A stretch of 64,000 bases of DNA from JAJZEO01 sp964350315 (GTDB lineage: Bacteria > Chlamydiota > Chlamydiia > Chlamydiales > 2-12-FULL-49-11). Location of the stretch: the NCBI GenBank assembly GCA_964350315.1, contig CAYGJD010000008.1, forward strand, positions 15,178 to 79,177, written 5' to 3'. Shown here piece by piece: positions 8,644-15,826 of the stretch (position 1 is the stretch's first letter; the number at the start of each line of letters is the position of its first letter). The notes beneath the pieces are model-generated. The model saw only the letters and a list, made by a program, of their open reading frames with translations, was not told the DNA's origin and searched no databases. The translations under genes were made by a program, and so were the position numbers.

Positions 8644-9483
8644 CTAAAGCTCTTCATCCTCATCTTCTGGCTGGAAATCTTTTAAATGTTTAGACTTTCT
8701 TCCTGCAATCATTCTTGCAATCGACAAAAACAACCCTAAGAGTGCATACGACCATGCTATTCCAAGAAGCAAGAAAGATAGATAGTAGAGAAATCCATAT
8801 ATCACAAGGATTGCAAAAATCGTTGTGAAGAAGATTAGATTGAAGGATGGGACTCGAAAGTGCATTGTCTTAAGACTTGGAAAGCGAAACTTGCTGACCA
8901 TCAAATTTGCAATAACAATCATCGTTATTGACAAGAAGATCAACATCGATTCATCTGACATTGTAAACCAAGATTGAAAAATTGGTGAGTGAATGAATAG
9001 ATTAGGCGCTACAACGGCTGCCGCAGCCGCAGGTATTGGTAATCCTATAAAAGGTTTCTTTGCTAGAGCCTCTTCTTCTTCTTTCTTTGGGGACTTCATT
9101 GAGTATCTTACCAAACGAAGTATTCCGCAAACAGTATAAAGCATCGCTGCTGCAATCGCTAATACTGAATAAGGTCCAAGAGACAATGAAAGAGGTAAAG
9201 CTTTAAGGAATAGAACTGATGGAGCAACTCCAAATGTTACAGCATCTGAAAGAGAGTCGAATAAGACCCCGAATTCACTTTCTGCTTTAATTGCTCTTGC
9301 TACTGCACCATCTAATAAGTCGGCCACACCTGCAACCATCAAAATCACAGTCATTTGTCGAAGAAGCTCGTAATTAAGACTTTCTGACATCGCCAGCTTA
9401 AATATTACAAATAAACCGCAAGATAGACCAAAAGCTGTAATAATATTGGGTAAAAAATTCACTCTTTTCATATTGGGTATCAT
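8644..9483 (-). CDS. pssA: CDP-diacylglycerol-serine phosphatidyltransferase
   Basis: Makes phosphatidylserine from CDP-diacylglycerol and serine in the inner membrane, the first step to phosphatidylethanolamine. The CDP-alcohol phosphotransferase motif is complete: D58-G59-x2-A62-R63-x8-G72-x3-D76-x3-D80. About six to eight hydrophobic segments are present in 279 residues, as in type II PssA. The ATG at 9483 has AGGG nine bases upstream; Met5 (9471) is an alternative start. PgsA is the main competing call; size, C-terminal membrane segments and the position near nrdAB favour PssA. Confidence 0.88.
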   Translation of the reverse strand: MIPNMKRVNFLPNIITAFGLSCGLFVIFKLAMSESLNYELLRQMTVILMVAGVADLLDGAVARAIKAESEFGVLFDSLSDAVTFGVAPSVLFLKALPLSLSLGPYSVLAIAAAMLYTVCGILRLVRYSMKSPKKEEEEALAKKPFIGLPIPAAAAAVVAPNLFIHSPIFQSWFTMSDESMLIFLSITMIVIANLMVSKFRFPSLKTMHFRVPSFNLIFFTTIFAILVIYGFLYYLSFLLLGIAWSYALLGLFLSIARMIAGRKSKHLKDFQPEDEDEEL

Positions 9484-9588
9484 ACCCTATTTCCCTAAAT
9501 ACATCAAAATAAATCGATTGTATCGAGATTTGTTAAAGAATTACATAATAGTTTATAATAATAAAAAGTAATTAACTAAAAGTTTATT

Positions 9589-11289
9589 ATGAGAAAACAT
9601 GTTGAGCAGCTCAAGCCTAAAGCAAATAAGTTACTCTCTTTTGTCACTAACTGGCAACTTGCTAAGCCTGAGAAAAATATCGAATTGAGCAAAGCTTTAA
9701 ATGACCTCATAAAAATCGGGGTCTTCCCTTCGCCAATTCGCGTATTTTTTAAACTTCCTCAGTTTAAGAAGCTTTTAAACACAATGGAGCATGAGGGAAA
9801 ACTATTTATTATGCCCCAAATGAATGAAGTTGAATTAGACGAATCACACCCACCTATTGAAATTCAAAATATTCAAATCCTTGTTGAAGCTCTCCATAAA
9901 CTTGTACACCTTGATTATAATACTCTAGCAATAAAAGAGCCTGCCGTTCAAGCAAAAGTGCTTGGGGATAACATTCTAGAGTATTTAAGCGCGGTAAGCA
10001 TTTTTGTTCCTTTTGAATCAAAGTTTGTGGATGAAATTCTTGAATATCTTTTTAAAGCTCTACGTAAACACTCAGAGAAACTAAAATCTCTTGTTGAAAA
10101 GAATCCAAACGCCTTTAGCCCTACCCTGATCCATTTAATAAAGGAACCGATTTTTAACCTCTTGCTGCACATCGATCGTAAATCACATAGTAGTTATGTT
10201 ATTGAAGATTGGCATCCAATACTTGTCGAGCTCAATATTGACGCAAAACTCTCTCACCTGACAAAACAACTGAAAGATATTACATCTGCTAATGCACATA
10301 AGTTACTCAATCAAATCAAATGTCTTCTAGACGAAAAAAGACAATTTTATCAGAGAAACCTGCCAAGATATGTTCCTAAAAAACTTAAAGAGCAGGCTCT
10401 TGAAAAACTCACTGAGTTCTCACATGGGGAGCCTATTTTAGGCCAAAGAATCAATGAGCTCTTCTATAATGAATTCAGGCATCAACGTTATGAAGTCATT
10501 GAAGCAAGGCAACTTGGAATTAATAATAAGTTTCAATCTTATGCCGATAAAATGTGGCCTATGAAGAAAAGCTTAATCTCATTAATAGAGCAGTACCACC
10601 ACAACCTTCCTGACCAATTTTGTAGTTATTTCAAATCCAATCTTCCTATCTTTTCACAATTTCTATCTATATTGGGGAAACCTAATCACCTGGCAGTTCA
10701 ACTCACGACAGGATTTTATTCCACACAACTTGACTATTTATCGGACATGCTCACAGAAGACAATTCCTCTCAAATCATTGACAACCTACAAAATGACATC
10801 GAAAACATCATGCCGGTTATTCACTCATTTTTTGAGACCTACTATAGTTTGAAACCAAAGCCATCTTTTAAAACGATTCGGTCAACCCTTGAAAACATCT
10901 ATTTAGGAAACGATGCTTTAAAAATGTATTCTATAGAAGAAGTCGGTAAACGTATTGATGAAGTTTTTTCCCAACTTCTCCCTTCTGAAGGCGAACTATT
11001 TACTACTATAGAAGGCTCTTTAAGCATTATTACTTCTATTACACAAGAAATCACAAAAAAACTTCCGAAAGATTCTATTGAAAACCGTCTTCTTTCCCCT
11101 ATACTTTCCCAACTTATAAATATGGATCTCCCTTCATATTCGCAATCTTGGTACGTATTTGGTTCTCTTTTATCTGTATTCTATGTCATCCTATCTAGGC
11201 AAGATATTGAATTTGATAAAACAATTGAAGTTTGGATGTCTCGAATGAAAAATTCGAACTTTTTCCAGATGATGTTTTACCAATCTTAA
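9589..11289 (+). CDS. Large helical protein of unknown function
   Basis: Not recognised. It is 566 residues, rich in Leu, Ile, Lys and Glu, predicted by eye to be almost all alpha-helical, with no signal peptide, membrane segment or catalytic motif that I can see. There is no clear ribosome site before the ATG. It lies between pssA (divergent) and nrdA (same strand). Helical-repeat proteins of this kind in Chlamydiota are often lineage-specific; a secreted effector role is possible but unsupported here. Confidence 0.7.
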   Translation: MRKHVEQLKPKANKLLSFVTNWQLAKPEKNIELSKALNDLIKIGVFPSPIRVFFKLPQFKKLLNTMEHEGKLFIMPQMNEVELDESHPPIEIQNIQILVEALHKLVHLDYNTLAIKEPAVQAKVLGDNILEYLSAVSIFVPFESKFVDEILEYLFKALRKHSEKLKSLVEKNPNAFSPTLIHLIKEPIFNLLLHIDRKSHSSYVIEDWHPILVELNIDAKLSHLTKQLKDITSANAHKLLNQIKCLLDEKRQFYQRNLPRYVPKKLKEQALEKLTEFSHGEPILGQRINELFYNEFRHQRYEVIEARQLGINNKFQSYADKMWPMKKSLISLIEQYHHNLPDQFCSYFKSNLPIFSQFLSILGKPNHLAVQLTTGFYSTQLDYLSDMLTEDNSSQIIDNLQNDIENIMPVIHSFFETYYSLKPKPSFKTIRSTLENIYLGNDALKMYSIEEVGKRIDEVFSQLLPSEGELFTTIEGSLSIITSITQEITKKLPKDSIENRLLSPILSQLINMDLPSYSQSWYVFGSLLSVFYVILSRQDIEFDKTIEVWMSRMKNSNFFQMMFYQS

Positions 11290-11310
11290 CACACATTTTT
11301 CTGTAAATAT

Positions 11311-11336
11311 CTCGCAGCTCGCAATCTAGCTGCGAG
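11311..11336 (+). terminator. GC-rich stem-loop before nrdA
   Basis: Nine perfect base pairs (11311-11319 with 11328-11336) with an 8-base loop, 22 bases after the stop of the preceding gene. It lacks a T-run, so termination is uncertain. Confidence 0.4.
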
Positions 11337-11390
11337 GAGCAACTTCCCTATTTAAGCAAGAAAAATTCACAAAAAAAAAGCCCTGGACTT

Positions 11391-11419
11391 TTGCCTCCGA
11401 ATACAATATATAGTATTGT
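11391..11419 (+). promoter_or_regulatory. nrdAB promoter with candidate NrdR box
   Basis: Bases 11401-11416 match the published NrdR-box consensus ACACWATATATWGTGT at 14 of 16 positions; the two mismatches are symmetrical. The box lies between a TTGCCT -35 (11391-11396) and overlaps a TATTGT -10 (11414-11419; 17-base spacer), about 75 bases before the nrdA ATG. Repression by NrdR is therefore likely. I could not find a convincing second box at the usual spacing. Confidence 0.6.
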
Positions 11420-11491
11420 ATAAAGAAAGAACCACCACATCTGGTAATTTCTACTACTACATCAAGAAGGTTAAAACGATAGGATTGAGAA

Positions 11492-14400
11492 ATGAAAAAA
11501 TTGAAAGTTAAAGAACAATCACCGATGAAAAATGTTGCATCTTTAGCAAAAGATACTCTGCAAAAAGATCTTCCTAGCGAAAGAGCGTTAACTGTCGTAA
11601 AAAGAGGTGGAGCGATTGTCCCTTTTTTACCAGAGCGTATTGAAAAAGCTATTGAATCAGCCTTTAGAGACACAAAAAAACTCACTCCATCTGAAAAGCT
11701 AGACCCCTCTTTATTAAAGAGCATTAAAAATGTCAGCGAAAAGGCTATTAGTAGAGTACATGAACTAGGACACAATGGCGTTTCTTTGAGCGTTGAAGGA
11801 ATTCAAGACATTGTTGAAATTACTCTTATGAAAAACGGTTTTCATGACGTTGCTAGAGACTATATTATCTATCGTGATCAACATAAAGAAGCAAGAGAGT
11901 CTCTTCCAACAAACATTAAAATCTACCGTAAGGATGGACGAGCAAAAGTTCGTTTCAATCCGATGAAAATCTCAAACTCTATTGCAAAAACATTTCATCG
12001 AACTCTTGATCTACAGCATGAAAGCCTTCCTGGTGAAGTGATTGAATCTGTAAACGTTTTAACACAAAAAATCATTGACCAAGTCGTTTTAGAGAATAAG
12101 AAAGGAAGTTCTATCAATCTGTTTTTTATTGAAGATATGATTGAAGAAGTTTTAATGCGTGAAGGATTCTACATTGAAGCTAAAGACTATATCATCTTTC
12201 GCAAAGAAAAGAGCGATCTTGAAGCTAAAGAGATTCACCACTCAGCAAAACTTCCAAAAAGAAAGAAAAGCGATAAAGAAAAGTCATTTTCTGTTGCAAG
12301 CAAAGACTCAACAGCAAGAACTATCACAGAAAGTGAGATTCGCCAAAAGATCACTTTTGCATCTCGCGAATTTGAGAATGTTGTTAGCATAGAAGAACTT
12401 CTTCAAGCAACTTTAATGAACTTCTACGAAGGCATCAATGAAGAAGAAGTTGATACTGCATTAATTATGGCCTCAAGAGCAAAGGTTGAAGTAGATCCTG
12501 CTTATGCATACGTCACAGCAAGACTCCTTCTTGACAAAGTATATCGTGAAGCTATGCAGGTATCAACTCTTGACCCAACTCTAAAATCTGCTCATAAAAC
12601 TTACTTCAAGTCCTACATCAAAAAAGGAATCTCACAAGAGCGCCTAGCTCCATCTCTTCTTGATTACAATCTTGATCAATTAGCCGATGCTATGGATTTA
12701 GATAGAGATGATTTATTCCAGTATCATGGACTACAAACTTTATATGACCGTTATTTTATTCATGACAAAGGTCAAAGACAAGAGACACCACAAATTTTTT
12801 GGATGCGGGTTTCTATGGGACTTGCCCTAAAAGAAGAGAAGAAAAATGAAAAAGCAATTGAGTTTTACCATATTCTTTCTCAATTTTACTACACTCCTGG
12901 AACACCGACTCTCTTTAACTCAGGAACGACCCACTCTCAATTAAGCTCATGCTTTTTATCTACTGTAAATGATGACCTTGTTCATATCTTCAAAGTGATT
13001 TCTGATGATGCTCAACTCTCTAAATGGGCGGGAGGTCTTGGTAATGACTGGACTTCTGTAAGAGCAACAGGAGCACTAATCAAGGGAACTAATGGTAAAT
13101 CGCAAGGTGTTATCCCCTTCCTTAAAGTCGCTAATGACACGGCTGTTGCTGTGAATCAGGGTGGCAAACGAAAGGGTGCTCTTTGCTCATACCTTGAAAC
13201 ATGGCACCTTGATATTGAAGACTTCATCGAACTTCGTAAGAATACAGGTGATGAGCGCAGACGAACACACGACATGAATACTGCCAACTGGATCCCTGAT
13301 TTATTTATCAAACGAGTTCTTGAAAATGGTCAATGGACCCTTTTCTCTCCAAATGATGTTCCAGATTTACATGATTTATACGGAAAAGCCTTTGAGGAAG
13401 CATATACTCAATATGAAAAACAGGCAGATGAAGGTAAAATCCCTCTCTTTAAGAGAATTGATGCCGTCATGTTATGGCGCAAGATGTTGAGCATGCTCTT
13501 TGAAACAGGCCATCCTTGGATTACTTTCAAAGACCCATCAAACATTCGCTCCCCTCAAGATCATACAGGGGTTGTGCATAGCTCAAATCTTTGTACAGAG
13601 ATTTTACTCAACACATCAAAAGAAGAAGTTGCTGTTTGTAATATTGGTTCTGTCAATGTGACAAAGCATATTTTAGAAAATGGTGAAATAGATCGTAAAC
13701 AACTTGAAAAAACAGTTCGTTCAGCGATTAGAATTCTTGATAACGTGATTGACATTAACTTCTACTCAATACCAGAAGCAAAACATGCCAATCATAAACA
13801 CCGTCCAGTAGGACTTGGGTTAATGGGTTTTCAAGATGTTCTTTACATGAAAGGCATTTCCTATGCTAGTCATGAAGCTGTTGAGCTTGCAGATGAACTT
13901 ATGGAAACGATTTCATACTATGCTATCCTAGCTTCTTCTGAACTTGCAAAAGAACGTGGAACATACTCAACTTATAAAGGATCAAAATGGGATCGAGGAT
14001 TACTTCCTATTGATACGATTGATCTTCTTGAAAAAGAACGTGGCATGCCTGTTGAGATGGATCGCTCATCAAAACTTAATTGGGATATCGTTCGTGCTCA
14101 TGTAAAAAAACACGGAATGAGAAATAGTAACACCATGGCAATTGCTCCAACTGCAACGATTGCAAATATTATTGGTGTCACAGCATCTATTGAACCTACA
14201 TATAAGAATTTATATGTGAAATCAAATCTATCAGGAGAATTTACTGTCCCTAACGCCTACCTCATTGAAAAACTCAAGGAGCTTGGCTTTTGGGATGCTG
14301 AAATGCTTGATGATTTAAAATACTATGATGGTTCATTGCTTGAGATCGACCGTATCCCAGAAGATGTAAAAAAGTTATTTATCACCTCTTTTGAACTTGA

Positions 14401-14728
14401 TTCAATGTGGCTGATAGAAGCTGGATCTAGACGGCAAAAATGGATCGATATGGGTCAATCTTTAAACCTTTATTTAGAAGAAGCAAGTGGAAAGAAAATC
14501 CATGAGATGTACATCGCAGCATGGAAAAAGGGATTGAAAACTCTCTACTATTTACGTACAGTAGGTGCAACTCAAGTTGAGAAATCTACAACTGATATCA
14601 ATAAACGATCACTGCAACCCCGTTGGATGAAAAATGCCTCAGCTTCGAGCAATATTAAAATTGATCGCAGCGAAAAACCGGCACCAAAAGTTTGTTCCAT
14701 GGATGAGGGTTGCGAAAGCTGTCAATAG
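11492..14728 (+). CDS. nrdA: Ribonucleotide reductase large subunit, class Ic
   Basis: Catalytic subunit (1078 residues) reducing ribonucleoside diphosphates to deoxy forms. Two N-terminal ATP-cone regions are visible (about 30-125, with GGAIVPFLPERIEKAI; about 145-240, with RKDGRAKVRFNPMKI), giving dATP/ATP control. The catalytic cysteines are present: C487 in SSCFLS, C701 in NLCTEI (the thiyl position) and the CNIGSVN cysteine near 716. TLYYLRT holds the tyrosine pair of the radical path, and the tail carries three cysteines for re-reduction. The extended N-terminus is as in Chlamydia R1. AGGA precedes the ATG at 11492; Met12 (11525) is less likely. Followed by nrdB 20 bases later. Confidence 0.97.
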   Translation: MKKLKVKEQSPMKNVASLAKDTLQKDLPSERALTVVKRGGAIVPFLPERIEKAIESAFRDTKKLTPSEKLDPSLLKSIKNVSEKAISRVHELGHNGVSLSVEGIQDIVEITLMKNGFHDVARDYIIYRDQHKEARESLPTNIKIYRKDGRAKVRFNPMKISNSIAKTFHRTLDLQHESLPGEVIESVNVLTQKIIDQVVLENKKGSSINLFFIEDMIEEVLMREGFYIEAKDYIIFRKEKSDLEAKEIHHSAKLPKRKKSDKEKSFSVASKDSTARTITESEIRQKITFASREFENVVSIEELLQATLMNFYEGINEEEVDTALIMASRAKVEVDPAYAYVTARLLLDKVYREAMQVSTLDPTLKSAHKTYFKSYIKKGISQERLAPSLLDYNLDQLADAMDLDRDDLFQYHGLQTLYDRYFIHDKGQRQETPQIFWMRVSMGLALKEEKKNEKAIEFYHILSQFYYTPGTPTLFNSGTTHSQLSSCFLSTVNDDLVHIFKVISDDAQLSKWAGGLGNDWTSVRATGALIKGTNGKSQGVIPFLKVANDTAVAVNQGGKRKGALCSYLETWHLDIEDFIELRKNTGDERRRTHDMNTANWIPDLFIKRVLENGQWTLFSPNDVPDLHDLYGKAFEEAYTQYEKQADEGKIPLFKRIDAVMLWRKMLSMLFETGHPWITFKDPSNIRSPQDHTGVVHSSNLCTEILLNTSKEEVAVCNIGSVNVTKHILENGEIDRKQLEKTVRSAIRILDNVIDINFYSIPEAKHANHKHRPVGLGLMGFQDVLYMKGISYASHEAVELADELMETISYYAILASSELAKERGTYSTYKGSKWDRGLLPIDTIDLLEKERGMPVEMDRSSKLNWDIVRAHVKKHGMRNSNTMAIAPTATIANIIGVTASIEPTYKNLYVKSNLSGEFTVPNAYLIEKLKELGFWDAEMLDDLKYYDGSLLEIDRIPEDVKKLFITSFELDSMWLIEAGSRRQKWIDMGQSLNLYLEEASGKKIHEMYIAAWKKGLKTLYYLRTVGATQVEKSTTDINKRSLQPRWMKNASASSNIKIDRSEKPAPKVCSMDEGCESCQ

Positions 14729-14748
14729 GATTATAGAGGAGAAAAAAA

Positions 14749-15777
14749 ATGACACAAGGTAAAGAAAAGCGCGTCGACGCTGACAAGAAGCGATTGATAA
14801 ATTGCTCTCAAGTAGATGTAAATCAGCTAATGCCTCTTAAATACAAATGGGCATGGGAGCACTACCTCAATGGATGCGCAAACCATTGGATGCCAACAGA
14901 AGTTCCAATGGCAAAAGATATTGAAATGTGGAAATCAGGTTCACTGAGCGAAGGTGAGAAACAGGTTTTAATGAAAAACCTTGGATTCTTCTCAACAGCA
15001 GAGTCACTTGTTGGAAATAATATTGTTTTGGCAATATTTAAACATGTCACTAACCCTGAAGCAAGACAATACCTTCTAAGACAGGGCTTTGAAGAGGCAA
15101 TCCACACTCACACTTTTCACTACATAGTAGAATCCCTCGCTCTTGATCCGGGTGAAATTTTTAATATGTACAACGAAAACAAAGTGATCGCAGATAAAGA
15201 CCGCTTTGAAATGCAGCTTACAGCTGACATTATGAAAGAAGGATTCACGACCAAAACGTTTGAAGGGTCTCAAAAGTTTCTTGAAAACTTGATTGGCTAC
15301 TACATCATTATGGAAGGTCTCTTTTTCTATTCTGGCTTTGCTATGATTTTATCAATGCACAGACAAAACAAAATGACTGGAATTGGAGAGCAGTTCCAAT
15401 ACATTTTGCGTGATGAGACGATCCACCTTAATTTTGGAATCGACTTAATCAATGGGATTAAAGAAGAAAACCCAGCTCTTTGGACACACGAGTTTCAAGA
15501 TCACATTTACGATCTTATCGACGAAGCAGTTGAACTTGAGATTGCTTATGCCAAAGATTGTCTGCCAAAAGGAATTCTTGGATTAACAGCTCCGATGTTT
15601 GAAGAGTATGTTGGTTACATCGCCGATCGAAGACTTGAACGCATTGGTCTGAAAGCTCGCTACAACAAGAAAAATCCATTCCCTTGGATGAGTGAAGTGA
15701 TCGACTTAAACAAAGAAAAAAACTTTTTTGAAACACGCGTGACAGAATATCAATCTTCTTCAAATTTAACGTGGTAA
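14749..15777 (+). CDS. nrdB: Ribonucleotide reductase small subunit, class Ic
   Basis: Metal-cofactor subunit (342 residues). Ferritin-like ligands are seen at E85 (TAESL), E116 and H119 (EEAIH), a glutamate in the YYIIMEG helix, and RDETIH. The residue that is the radical Tyr in E. coli R2 (four after the His) is F123 here, in HTHTF. This is the class Ic signature; in the C. trachomatis enzyme such proteins use a Mn(IV)/Fe(III) cofactor in place of a tyrosyl radical. A strong GAGGAG site precedes the ATG. Operon with nrdA, under the same candidate NrdR control. Confidence 0.97.
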   Translation: MTQGKEKRVDADKKRLINCSQVDVNQLMPLKYKWAWEHYLNGCANHWMPTEVPMAKDIEMWKSGSLSEGEKQVLMKNLGFFSTAESLVGNNIVLAIFKHVTNPEARQYLLRQGFEEAIHTHTFHYIVESLALDPGEIFNMYNENKVIADKDRFEMQLTADIMKEGFTTKTFEGSQKFLENLIGYYIIMEGLFFYSGFAMILSMHRQNKMTGIGEQFQYILRDETIHLNFGIDLINGIKEENPALWTHEFQDHIYDLIDEAVELEIAYAKDCLPKGILGLTAPMFEEYVGYIADRRLERIGLKARYNKKNPFPWMSEVIDLNKEKNFFETRVTEYQSSSNLTW

Positions 15778-15790
15778 ATAAAGCCTTTTT

Positions 15791-15822
15791 CCCCGATAAT
15801 ACCATTTATTATTATCGGGGAG
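15791..15822 (+). promoter_or_regulatory. Hairpin covering the next gene's ribosome site
   Basis: A 10-base perfect stem (15791-15800 with 15811-15820) contains the GGGG of the GGGGAG Shine-Dalgarno (15817-15822) of the M16C protease gene. There is no T-run after the stem, so it looks like a translation-control structure more than a terminator, although it also marks the end of nrdAB. Confidence 0.5.
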
Positions 15823-15826
15823 TTCT

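Noticed and set aside
8621..8653. Direct repeat of CTAGAGCTTGT and a small hairpin at the kinase/pssA junction
   Set aside because: Stem of seven pairs spanning the ends of two convergent genes, no T-run on either side; likely a small duplication, not a terminator.
11326..11775. Long minus-strand frame over the start of nrdA
   Set aside because: It is the shadow of a clearly coding plus-strand gene and matches no family.
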